IMG/VR virus record: IMGVR_UViG_3300021962_000385
Location: 1 to 32,294 of that record
Strand: one strand, 5' to 3'
Length of the DNA: 32,294 nt
Source: a virus
A program made the translations under genes and the position numbers. Positions 8,461 through 16,443 of this stretch are shown piece by piece. Every line of letters begins with the position of its first letter. The stretch's first letter is position 1. The notes beneath the pieces were generated by a model. The model did not search any database. It had not been told where the DNA came from and worked only from the letters and a program-made list of their open reading frames with translations.

Positions 8461-9028
8461 CTAAAGTGATACGGGCAAACTCTAAAAAGTTTCGAACTGC
8501 ATAGTTTACACTAGGTACTCGGAGAGATGCTTTGTATAGCTCCATCTCATTGTGTGATATAATGTCCGACCTTTTGCCAGTCAACTTCCACCGAACTACA
8601 ACCGACGGATATAAACCACCATCAATTCCACCCCTCTTTCCAATAAGGTTGTATTGATCTTGATTAATTTCTATTGCATAACTCATGTCATCCTCAAGCT
8701 TCTCAACAAAGTATCTGTTATCATACCCTACAGTATAATCTTGTTCAGTAGGTATGTAGAGGTATGGTTTTGGTTCTACGTAGTTTAAAACAGTGACATC
8801 AAAATTCTTTAAACGATCATATACGTAGTGGTCTGGATTAGTGTACAGTCTCTGCAACACACGATTACCAGGATTAGCAACTGGTCCCGTCTTAGGAACA
8901 GACCCAATAAGATGATATTCACCAACATATTCAACACCATCCAAACTAAACTCACCACCCTTCGTATAGAGATGGGTGTTGTCATTTCGACCTGGTGAAA
9001 ATTCGCTGACTCTTCTATTGACTGCCAT
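8456..9028 (-). CDS. Putative baseplate-associated structural protein, 190 aa
   Basis: No confident family. The 190-aa product begins with a loop-rich segment, then GEFSLDGVEYVGEYHLIGS (about 26-44), a pattern (GxFxxxGxxYxGxYH) that I associate with small unnamed structural proteins of marine myophages. After that comes a tyrosine-rich mixed region and a helical C-terminus (NEMELYKASLRVPSVNYAV). Its start shares one base with the hub stop (TAATG), so it is translationally coupled to the hub gene and is probably a baseplate part. It is the last gene of the tail module before the polymerase. No signal peptide, transmembrane segment or catalytic motif is seen. Confidence 0.65.
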   Translation of the reverse strand: MAVNRRVSEFSPGRNDNTHLYTKGGEFSLDGVEYVGEYHLIGSVPKTGPVANPGNRVLQRLYTNPDHYVYDRLKNFDVTVLNYVEPKPYLYIPTEQDYTVGYDNRYFVEKLEDDMSYAIEINQDQYNLIGKRGGIDGGLYPSVVVRWKLTGKRSDIISHNEMELYKASLRVPSVNYAVRNFLEFARITLV

Positions 9029-10995
9029 TACTTATATCTCATTACTGTGTTTACTGTAGTAGTCCAATCGTTTGCTGTGATGCTATGCTCTACAGCTGTA
9101 ACTTGCCAATCGTAAGCGCTTCTCACTTCGGATGGAATACGATCACTAGATACCATCTGACCAAAGGAGAAACCACCAATCCCATCTGTTGTGAAGCTAA
9201 ACTCAAATGGAACAATCATACCTTTGCAATGATCATCGTCGCCAGCATTTACAGATTTTCCATAAGCTTCAATGATAGCCGACCTTGCAGCTGATGCTGT
9301 TGTGTCATTTACCTCCTCACCAAGATTATCAAACAATTCGGCAAACGAAGGTTTCTTTTCATTTGGTGCAGCTCCCTCACAATCACACTTTGGTGGATCT
9401 GTTGCCGGTGGTGCTGCTAAATTCTTGTAACTGTTTCCCATTGTAAATCCTTTCAACGCATTTGCTCCACAGTTTCCTCCGGACTCTGTTTTTGCCTTTT
9501 GTTGTTTAGATCCACCCGCATACAGTGCCTGAGTTTTCATATTCTCAGTCATCTTCATATCCAGTTTCATTTCACGTAACGCAGAAGCCTTACCACCAAT
9601 GGCTTTTGATGGTACTTGATAAGCTGGAGCTGGATCATAGATTTTTGCATCTATCACAGAGATGGTTGGTACTTTCTTTGGGTCTGAGCAATCCTCACTA
9701 GTAGACACTACTTCAAACTCCCACAAGTTTCCACAACAATCGTTAATTTTTCTCAATACGTTTTGTAGGAATGTCGTTAGTTTTGGATCGCCTCCACTTT
9801 CAACAGAATCCAATTCAAGCATAAGAAAAACCGTATTAATCATTATGTTATCTAGTATAACCTTATTCCCCTGAATAGCTGACGCTCCTCCTCCTCCAAC
9901 TGGTTTAGCTATTGTGCTGGCTTTGGACGTACCTGGAATAATACAAATTCTTGGGTCTGATGATTCTAAACTTGGGTGATTTGATATTAGCATGTCATTG
10001 CTCGAAAGCTTTCCAATAGTGTATTTACCTCCCGTTGTAGGAATACAAAATCTATTAATTGCCGCTTCTAGTGTGGCATACGATATGTATCCTTCTGTAG
10101 CGTCAACCTCATTACCTATGACAGCACCAACTAGACCACCCTCGTACCAGCTAGAATCATCACCACCCTTATCTGTACGTTGTGGACCTAAATAGTTGTA
10201 TTGTGCTATTACAGCAGTCTTACCATCTTGGCTTGCAACAGTTTGCAGGCCTGGCAAATACTTAGGTTTAGCTGTTTCAAAGTTTTCCCACAAATCATGA
10301 AAAAACGTATACAAATCTGACTTATTTTCTACAGCGCTTTTTTCTTCTCCGTTTTCTTCGTTTTTATATTCTCGAGCACAATCTGGGCAATTATATGTTG
10401 CTACCTTACTTCCACCAACAGCCTCTGATGCAGCTATCACCTCAATACTACAATCCCAAGTATTATCCCTAGTTAAGCTATATGAGAAGTTTGCTACAAT
10501 TCCTTGAATACCTGCGTAGTGTGTTTGTGATTCTGCTCGCTTATTCATTGCGCAAATTGCAATTGGATCGGCTGTATCCCTTCCTAGACCAATTGGACCT
10601 AAACTCTTTGTTCCAGCTGCATCCACATTCCATCCCCATTCAACTCTACAACCCATTCCAGGAATAAAGTAGCATTTTTGCAACTCCCTAAGCTGATCGT
10701 CTGAGAATGCTGTTAGCTTAATTGTAGCTTTTCGTGTTGTACCCAACTCACCTTGCTTTTTAACATCAACACCAGTTACTACTGGAAGTGGTCGAACATA
10801 ATTTGTTTCATAAAGAGGTCCGTTAGCTTTACTCGATAGTGTTACAAATTTACCGCCACAACCACCCGACAAGCTAGTGACATGAATCCATGGCATGCGT
10901 TTTGCAGCCCAGGTAACACCCAACTGTGTACCACGACGATCAAGCTCAGCCTGCGTTGATCCAGGCACTGATTTTTTTCCAAAGGGACTACCCAT
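9028..10995 (-). CDS. Baseplate hub-like protein (gp27/gpD-type), 655 aa
   Basis: Probable central hub joining tail tube, baseplate and spike. Evidence in the 655-aa product: an N-terminal region with GTTRKATIKLTAFSDDQL followed by PGMGCRVEWGW (about 85-122), a signature I associate with T4-like hub proteins; LQNVLRKINDCCGNLWEF (410-427), typical of a hub domain; and a C-terminal DWQVTAVEHSITANDWTTTV ending, the late-control/hub pattern in which a strand with a VxHxI core precedes a W-T-T strand. Position after the LysM protein and downstream of the tape measure matches hub genes in contractile phages. Unusual cysteines occur at C203/C206 (NCPDC), C420/C421 and C537/C539 (KCDCEG). No lysozyme domain is present. 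Confidence 0.72.
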   Translation of the reverse strand: MGSPFGKKSVPGSTQAELDRRGTQLGVTWAAKRMPWIHVTSLSGGCGGKFVTLSSKANGPLYETNYVRPLPVVTGVDVKKQGELGTTRKATIKLTAFSDDQLRELQKCYFIPGMGCRVEWGWNVDAAGTKSLGPIGLGRDTADPIAICAMNKRAESQTHYAGIQGIVANFSYSLTRDNTWDCSIEVIAASEAVGGSKVATYNCPDCAREYKNEENGEEKSAVENKSDLYTFFHDLWENFETAKPKYLPGLQTVASQDGKTAVIAQYNYLGPQRTDKGGDDSSWYEGGLVGAVIGNEVDATEGYISYATLEAAINRFCIPTTGGKYTIGKLSSNDMLISNHPSLESSDPRICIIPGTSKASTIAKPVGGGGASAIQGNKVILDNIMINTVFLMLELDSVESGGDPKLTTFLQNVLRKINDCCGNLWEFEVVSTSEDCSDPKKVPTISVIDAKIYDPAPAYQVPSKAIGGKASALREMKLDMKMTENMKTQALYAGGSKQQKAKTESGGNCGANALKGFTMGNSYKNLAAPPATDPPKCDCEGAAPNEKKPSFAELFDNLGEEVNDTTASAARSAIIEAYGKSVNAGDDDHCKGMIVPFEFSFTTDGIGGFSFGQMVSSDRIPSEVRSAYDWQVTAVEHSITANDWTTTVNTVMRYK

Positions 10996-10999
10996 AACC

Positions 11000-11299
11000 T
11001 TAACTATTTAATGTTTCGTATTCTTGAATGATTGTCGCTATGTTTCTTGGTATTCTTAATTGTATGCCTATTGGTAAATTTAGATCACCCTTTCCAACTT
11101 CGTTAGCTTGTGCAATAATCCACCAGTAGCCTACATTGCCATAGTACTTGTTAGATAATAAATCCAACCTATCACCAATAGTGGTGATTATATACGTGTC
11201 GTCTAAACTACGTGGAATGGGTGGATAGATGATGGAACGGACTACACGCTTTCCATTGTCTCCAGTTTTTTGTGGTATGGTTTCGTATCTGTTTATCAT
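11000..11299 (-). CDS. LysM-type baseplate protein (gp53 / tail protein X-like)
   Basis: Small baseplate protein thought to bridge hub and wedge or contact peptidoglycan. The 99-aa product has a LysM-like core: DTYIITTIGDRLDLLSNKYY, then GYWWIIAQANEV, then LPIGIQLRIPRN. This matches the strand-helix-helix-strand layout of LysM in T4 gp53 and in P2-type tail protein X, where GD.L..I...YYG, W..I...N and G..L.IP are the conserved points. The start overlaps the stop of the preceding 662-aa gene by 4 nt (ATGA), and the hub starts 4 nt after its stop, so the three are coupled. Confidence 0.82.
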   Translation of the reverse strand: MINRYETIPQKTGDNGKRVVRSIIYPPIPRSLDDTYIITTIGDRLDLLSNKYYGNVGYWWIIAQANEVGKGDLNLPIGIQLRIPRNIATIIQEYETLNS

Positions 11300-13284
11300 C
11301 TGTAATTAAAATAATCGTTTGAAGATGCGTTTAATGGCTTACCACTAATATCTCCCAGAACAGCAAAGTCTAAAGATACATCCACCAATTGTGGCACCTC
11401 TTTATCAATATCCCAAGAATAATCAGCCATCTGTACATCAAACTTAACCGAGTTAAATACAACCGGAGTATTTGTAAACCAATTACCTACAGTCAATTTA
11501 CACAACGGTCCTGCAATATACAAACCACCATCCAGTGGAGCACCAACTGCAGCAATCTTTGTTAATTTGTTTAGTTTAGCGTATTGCGCATTTAGGTCTG
11601 CAAGATTGAATGCTGCTACTTTAAAAGCTACACTTCCAGCTCTTGTTGCACCTTTGAAAGTCTTTAGCGTATCTTGACGACCAACATAATTTAAGTCGTT
11701 CCAAGAAACACTCCAGCCATCACTAAATGAAGTAATGAACGATCTAAATTTTACAGAACCTTGACCAGTCATTGAATCAATCTGCAATGTTACGAAGTCG
11801 TTAGATGCACCAGAATCAATACCTCTACGATTAACACTCGTACTAGTTTTTACATTGATACCTAAATCTTTACGGAAGTCTGGTCTTTGTTCTGATGGAT
11901 CGTTAGCTCTCTTTACGATTTGATCATACGTCAGTGTTTTGTATGATGCTAAACTTCCCTCATTACCAGTCGACTTTGGAAACTGTACCGTTTGTTTTAT
12001 TAATGATGCTAGATTTTCAGTAGATGTACTAGCTCCTAAAGCTCTTGCTAAAGTGGTGTTTGGATTACGAACTAGTTGTCCACCAATCTTAACATACTCA
12101 ACACTCAGATAATTTTGAGCTTTATTATTGTTATCGTAATAAGCTGGTTTCGCAAATGCGTATTGCCAATCAATCCACACCATTAACACATCCTCAACCT
12201 TTGCGGCATCCAGAGCGTTTGATAGTACTGGTGATACTTGACTACTTTTGTAATCGAAGTACTTACCATCTATTGGTGGTAGTTTTGTTGGTGCAGTTCC
12301 TTGGTTTGGTTTTACTGCTGTTTGAAAGTCTGTTCCTCTCAATATTGCACTACCATGCTTTATAGTAGGTGTGAAGAATGCCAAAGCTCTATCAGCTGCG
12401 TACTTCAGTACATTCAATATTGGTGACGTTCTTTCTGGTTGGAAAGTTATTTGTACCGGATCCTCACCACCTTGATTTGGTGTTGCTATTGGATTAGCAA
12501 TCACAATGTTTGGAAACTCCAAAAGGTTTGTTGGTGGTGCTGGCGGTACTATTAAACTCGTTAGGTTATTAGCTTGGTCTGCCACTAACCCTTGTAGCAA
12601 TGCTATGCTAGCTTGTCCTACTGAGTTTGTTGGATTAATGCCACCTTGCACCAAACTCTGAGAGCTGATGCTTATTGTTGGTACTACTAGTGATGAGTAT
12701 GCACCATTGCTAAAATAAGTTCCTTGTAAAATTAAACTATCGTAATCTGGTACCTGCACATTAATAAATGAATAGTAGGTACCATTACTAAGAACCATCC
12801 CTTGTGCTAATTCGCTTACAAAGGTTGGTATAGTTGGATTGACACCTCCCTGCGCTAAAGAAGCTGGTGGTGTTGATAATACTGTATTACTTGTATGTGT
12901 AAATATTCCAAACGGAGTTATCTTAATGTAATCCGTATATAAGTCTGCTAAGAAGAATTGTGATAAGTGTGTTGTAGATCCTAACTTTGGTTGCTTTAAT
13001 CTATCAGCCAAGTTAATTGAGGATCTAAATTTTACATTAACAAACGGTCTTGCTAGTTTGGAGATAGGCTCCGTATTAAAATTTCCAATTGTTGGAAAGC
13101 TAAACTTCTGTTGCTTTGATGCTGATGCTTTTAGAATCTGGCTATTAACCTTTACAGCTTCTGGTGTTAATTTTAAACTAGCACCTTCCACTTCCTTAGT
13201 TGGTTTTGGTAAACTAGGAGCCGTGTTGTAAGGACTTGCCTTCAACCTCTCTTCAAGACTTATTGTTTTAAATAGTTGAGCCAT
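11296..13284 (-). CDS. Baseplate / tail-tube junction-like structural protein, 662 aa
   Basis: Probably initiates or caps the tail tube at the baseplate. The C-terminal third of the 662-aa product (from about 480) carries VKFRSFITSFSDGWSVSWN, YVGRQDTLKTFKGATRAGSV, LNAQYAKLNKLTK and CKLTVGNWF. I recognise this order from structural proteins beside tape-measure genes in T4-like phages, with a fold reminiscent of tube proteins. The N-terminal half (about 130-290) is low-complexity and holds degenerate modules built on QGG.NPT and QG...SNG.Y.SL. It starts on the tape-measure stop (TAATG) and overlaps the LysM gene by 4 nt. Assignment to a specific T4 gene (48 or 54) is not possible by eye. Confidence 0.65.
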   Translation of the reverse strand: MAQLFKTISLEERLKASPYNTAPSLPKPTKEVEGASLKLTPEAVKVNSQILKASASKQQKFSFPTIGNFNTEPISKLARPFVNVKFRSSINLADRLKQPKLGSTTHLSQFFLADLYTDYIKITPFGIFTHTSNTVLSTPPASLAQGGVNPTIPTFVSELAQGMVLSNGTYYSFINVQVPDYDSLILQGTYFSNGAYSSLVVPTISISSQSLVQGGINPTNSVGQASIALLQGLVADQANNLTSLIVPPAPPTNLLEFPNIVIANPIATPNQGGEDPVQITFQPERTSPILNVLKYAADRALAFFTPTIKHGSAILRGTDFQTAVKPNQGTAPTKLPPIDGKYFDYKSSQVSPVLSNALDAAKVEDVLMVWIDWQYAFAKPAYYDNNNKAQNYLSVEYVKIGGQLVRNPNTTLARALGASTSTENLASLIKQTVQFPKSTGNEGSLASYKTLTYDQIVKRANDPSEQRPDFRKDLGINVKTSTSVNRRGIDSGASNDFVTLQIDSMTGQGSVKFRSFITSFSDGWSVSWNDLNYVGRQDTLKTFKGATRAGSVAFKVAAFNLADLNAQYAKLNKLTKIAAVGAPLDGGLYIAGPLCKLTVGNWFTNTPVVFNSVKFDVQMADYSWDIDKEVPQLVDVSLDFAVLGDISGKPLNASSNDYFNYR
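12420..12890 (-). repeat. Degenerate QGG / SNG protein repeats in the 662-aa baseplate protein
   Basis: Within the coding sequence, short modules recur: LAQGGVNPT, LVQGGINPT, NQGGEDPV, and LAQGMVLSNGTYYSF, LILQGTYFSNGAYSSL. Spacing is irregular and the DNA has diverged. The limits given are approximate. Confidence 0.5.
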
Positions 13285-15866
13285 TATCTAATTCCTGATG
13301 AGTTTAATCCTAAACGTACTACTTCACCAACCTTCTTACCATCCATCTTAACTTCACCACCTGATGAAGCTACTGCTATAAGTTGATCCATTTTTGCAAT
13401 CAACGTATCCATCTTATCTTCGTCTTCACCACCGCCACCAAACATTCCACCAATTGCCATTCCCAAACCTGCTAAGGCTGGTGCTACAACTGCTAATCCT
13501 GTCAACGCTGCAATTACTGGTAATGCTGCAAGACCTGCTATTGCCATTACTCCTAGACCAGCTCCAATAGATACAATAGACATTGCAACCAATCCCAATC
13601 CTGCTGACTGTAATGCTAAGTTTGTTAAGCTAGCAAACACATCCATACCACCTTGTGCAGCTTGTAGTACAGCTAAACCTCCAGCTACTGCAATCATACC
13701 AACACCTAATGCTGCTAATGCTGCTGCTCCTAGAGTTATAGGAATTATTAAGAATCCTAATCCTGCTGCTGCTAATGCTAGTAGTGGCAATGCAATACTA
13801 AATGCTGCCATTTGTTTAATATCTATACCACCTAACATGCTAAATGCAAATGCCGCTGGAATCAATGCTGCTCCCAATATTACCATTGCGACAGCACCTT
13901 GTATAATTTGTCCCCCTAATTTACCTAGGATGGCTACCGTTAATCCTAACATACTCAAAGACCCAGCTACAGCTAACATCTGAACCGGATCTTGATCTCC
14001 TAGCATCATCATTGCAACTGCAAATGATCCACCTAGAGCAATACCCGTAATACCTAAAGCAACGGCACCCTTAACAACATTAGCAAACTGCTTACCGATA
14101 CTAGCTAAGCCATCTCCTAATCCTTTAAGGAAACCTTTTACACCGCCTCCTTTTTTTGCATCCGATCCTTTCGTCTTATCTGATAAACTTTTGGTTTGAT
14201 CTGTAGCTGTTTCAGATAACTTGTCTACGGCACCACCACCCTTACCAAAAAGCTTTCCTGCAGTAGCTTTCCATGCCCAATGAGCTTTCTCTTTTACCCA
14301 GTGTGCTACATCTGATGCATATCCTTTAACTTTGGTTAGGTTCATGTTTTGTAAAAACTGAAGACTGGTGAGCAATAGCAAGCCATTTTCTTTAAAGAAA
14401 GAAGCTCCCTTACTACCATACTCTGTCAAATAACCCAAAGCATTCATTCCTATACTAGTACCTTCGCCAAAATATTTATTTGACTCTTCTTGAGCATCAA
14501 TAGACTTTTGCAATTCCTCTACTGTCATTCCAGTAGCTTCTGCTAAAGCTTTCTTCTGCATTACGTTCATTTTTTCGAACTCAGCAGCTCCACCAATATT
14601 TGCAAGTACTTCTTTAGTTGATCCCTCAAGATCACCATTCAAAGCTAACTCTCGAGCTTTATCCAAATTAATTTCTCTACCCAACAATACAGATGCCTCC
14701 ATCTGCTTATTGATACTACTCTCAAAATCCAATAAGCCATCCGCCATCTTAGCAGCTGTACCTATTTCAACTCCCATCTTATGAAGTTGGATAGCAGATT
14801 CACCAAATGCTTTAGCACCACCCTTACCATATAAAGCCATTGCTCCAGTATTTGCGGCCATGTCTTTCATAATTTTACCTGGTGCAATTCCTTGAAGCTC
14901 AGCCATATGACCTACGTGCTCCATTGCGTGTGCTGCAGTTTCAGCTGTCTCACCTGGCATCTCAGACAAAGATGCGTTTAGTTTAGCTGCCTCAGCTCCA
15001 GCAATACCGAAGTGTACAGCCATCTTACCAAGCTCATTCACAGTGTCACCACTAAGTGCATTGACGTTTCCGTATTGCTCAATGACACCATTCATAACAC
15101 CTTGGGTATCCGATAAACCTGCTATAGATGCAAACGACATTGTTTTCATTTGAGCTTCCATAGCTTGGCCGGCAGAGAGTCCTTGTTTCTTAAACTCTTC
15201 AAAACCTTCAACACCCTTCTCAATTCCTTTGACAGCTTCATTGAGTAAGAAAGCTCCCATCACTTTTGGATCACGAGCAATAGCTTTTGCTGTCTCTGAA
15301 ATCTTAGTAAAACTCTTTTTCCAAGATTCAGCTTCTTCTATAATCTCAAGCTGCTTTGCTGCTATCTCTTCGTATAACTCAACCTCCTCTTTTACATGCT
15401 TAACTCTTTTTTGATCCTCTTGAAGACGCTTAATGTGCATATCATATATGCCTTCTGTAATTGCGCCTTGATCAAGTAGTAGTTGTAAATTTTTAGCTTG
15501 TTCTGCGTACTCATCTGTCAAACCATGCTTAACCATCTGCTGCTTCAAAACCAAATCTGCCATAGACCGGTTTCTTGATGCAGCCATTTCATTAGCTGTT
15601 TCTAATACCTGCTTTGTTAAATTTTCTAATTGCAACCTCTCCTTCGTTCCTTCCTTCATCTTCTCTATCGACTTGTTAAGAGAAGTGACTAAACCGTTCT
15701 GCTGACCTAATATAAAGTTAGATCGCTTAGCTTCCTCAGTTGCTCCAGTTAGAGATTTACTATACAAGGAACCCATAGCGTATAGCTCTTTCATCTCCTT
15801 CTTAGCCATACCTAAGGCTTTGCGGAGTTCGTTAACTAAGTCTGGGTTTATAGATTCATCTTGCAT
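13284..15866 (-). CDS. Tail tape measure protein
   Basis: Sets tail length and is threaded through the tube lumen. The 860-aa product has a long charged helical N-terminal part (about 1-200), a glycine/alanine/methionine-rich middle (about 230-500), and a block of hydrophobic Ala/Gly/Leu segments from about 590 to 800, such as AALAALGVGMIAVAGGLAVL. It ends with a charged tail containing DKMDTLIAKMDQLI and VKMDGKKVGEVVR, the ending commonly seen in tape measures. It is the longest gene of the tail module and sits between the tube/chaperone genes and the baseplate genes, which is the canonical position. At about 0.15 nm per residue the tail would be near 130 nm, a family rule of thumb. Confidence 0.9.
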   Translation of the reverse strand: MQDESINPDLVNELRKALGMAKKEMKELYAMGSLYSKSLTGATEEAKRSNFILGQQNGLVTSLNKSIEKMKEGTKERLQLENLTKQVLETANEMAASRNRSMADLVLKQQMVKHGLTDEYAEQAKNLQLLLDQGAITEGIYDMHIKRLQEDQKRVKHVKEEVELYEEIAAKQLEIIEEAESWKKSFTKISETAKAIARDPKVMGAFLLNEAVKGIEKGVEGFEEFKKQGLSAGQAMEAQMKTMSFASIAGLSDTQGVMNGVIEQYGNVNALSGDTVNELGKMAVHFGIAGAEAAKLNASLSEMPGETAETAAHAMEHVGHMAELQGIAPGKIMKDMAANTGAMALYGKGGAKAFGESAIQLHKMGVEIGTAAKMADGLLDFESSINKQMEASVLLGREINLDKARELALNGDLEGSTKEVLANIGGAAEFEKMNVMQKKALAEATGMTVEELQKSIDAQEESNKYFGEGTSIGMNALGYLTEYGSKGASFFKENGLLLLTSLQFLQNMNLTKVKGYASDVAHWVKEKAHWAWKATAGKLFGKGGGAVDKLSETATDQTKSLSDKTKGSDAKKGGGVKGFLKGLGDGLASIGKQFANVVKGAVALGITGIALGGSFAVAMMMLGDQDPVQMLAVAGSLSMLGLTVAILGKLGGQIIQGAVAMVILGAALIPAAFAFSMLGGIDIKQMAAFSIALPLLALAAAGLGFLIIPITLGAAALAALGVGMIAVAGGLAVLQAAQGGMDVFASLTNLALQSAGLGLVAMSIVSIGAGLGVMAIAGLAALPVIAALTGLAVVAPALAGLGMAIGGMFGGGGEDEDKMDTLIAKMDQLIAVASSGGEVKMDGKKVGEVVRLGLNSSGIR

Positions 15867-15869
15867 CTA

Positions 15870-16172
15870 TTAATATCGTTTTGCACGTTGTGTTGCTAGT
15901 GCTCTAAGAAATCGTGGGTCTTTATCTAGGAGTGTGTTAATTCTACTTTCTAAATCTCTTGATGTGATTTTAAGATCCTTTGCTAATCTTAGCAGTTTTG
16001 GATCTGAAGATAATGCTCCGCTTAAACCCTTTGCTCGTCTATCAATGATATCGTAAGCAACCTTTCTACCAACACCAGTCATCCAACCAACGATGTCTTC
16101 ATTGATCTTGTGATTTTGTAATTCCTCACGAATCAACTTCTGAATCAGTTCTTGAACTTTGTTGTTTGCCAT
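15870..16172 (-). CDS. Small helical protein between chaperone and tape measure, 100 aa
   Basis: Function not recognised. The 100-aa product starts with an amphipathic helix (VQELIQKLIREELQNH), then a small domain (IVGWMTGVGRKVAYDIIDRR) and a basic helical C-terminus (RFLRALATQRAKRY). No catalytic motif, signal peptide or transmembrane segment is seen. Its N-terminus resembles that of the 80-aa protein at 6846-7088. It has its own motif immediately upstream, after a strong terminator that closes the chaperone unit, and its stop lies 3 nt before the tape-measure start. It is therefore the leader gene of the tape-measure/baseplate operon and may be a tail-assembly factor or minor virion protein. 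Confidence 0.75.
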   Translation of the reverse strand: MANNKVQELIQKLIREELQNHKINEDIVGWMTGVGRKVAYDIIDRRAKGLSGALSSDPKLLRLAKDLKITSRDLESRINTLLDKDPRFLRALATQRAKRY

Positions 16173-16185
16173 GGAGTTATTTTCA

Positions 16186-16194
16186 TATAAATAT
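16186..16194 (-). promoter_or_regulatory. ATATTTATA motif before the tape-measure operon
   Basis: On the coding strand it reads GACAATATTTATATGAAAAT, 13 nt before the ATG of the 100-aa gene and just after the terminator at 16199-16228. This position between a terminator and a start codon is the best argument that the motif acts as a promoter. Confidence 0.6.
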
Positions 16195-16198
16195 TGTC

Positions 16199-16228
16199 AA
16201 AAAAGGAAAGCCAACCGAAGTTGGCTTT
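16199..16228 (-). terminator. Intrinsic terminator after the chaperone unit
   Basis: A perfect 9-bp stem (AAAGCCAAC / GTTGGCTTT) with a TTCG loop on the coding strand is followed by CCTTTTTT. It begins 2 nt after the TAA of the frameshift reading frame (16231), which supports that frame as the real end of the upstream gene. Confidence 0.85.
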
Positions 16229-16230
16229 TA

Positions 16231-16443
16231 TTATCTCTTTCCAGATTTTGCTTTTTCGTATGCTGCTTTTTCTGCCTCATGTTCTTTCTTTTTAACATCT
16301 GCCAACTTGAGGTAGAAGTATCTTCTAAGGTGTACTGGTAAAGTGTATAGGTCGTTGTAAGTCCAACCCATTTTTCCATAGTACATAAGATCAAAAATCT
16401 GATCTTGTAGAATGGGCCTGTAATCAGACCCCAGGCCAAAAAA
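16231..16443 (-). CDS. Frameshift extension of gp26-like chaperone (GT-like), 70 codons
   Basis: This frame opens directly at the T7 run (a TAG lies just 5' of it) and reads on for 70 residues past the stop of the 291-aa gene. It contains LGSDYRPILQDQIFDLMYYG, then KMGWTYNDLYTLPVHLRRYF, and a Lys/Glu/Ala-rich helical tail. The YYG...W...Y.LPV.LR pattern reminds me of small proteins encoded after gp26-like genes in T4-like phages. The first ATG (16386) lies within the conserved-looking stretch and has no ribosome-binding site. Reading into this frame needs a +1 or -2 shift. A stand-alone 51-aa product from 16386 is the alternative. The overlapping 80-aa frame at 16197-16439 is a shadow. Confidence 0.65.
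   Translation of the reverse strand, partial: FFGLGSDYRPILQDQIFDLMYYGKMGWTYNDLYTLPVHLRRYFYLKLADVKKKEHEAEKAAYEKAKSGKR

Noticed and set aside
16197-16439. 80-residue minus-strand frame between the chaperone and the 100-aa gene
   Set aside because: Its product is unstructured-looking and runs through the terminator stem, while the overlapping frame ending at 16231 has the conserved-looking sequence and ends just before the terminator.
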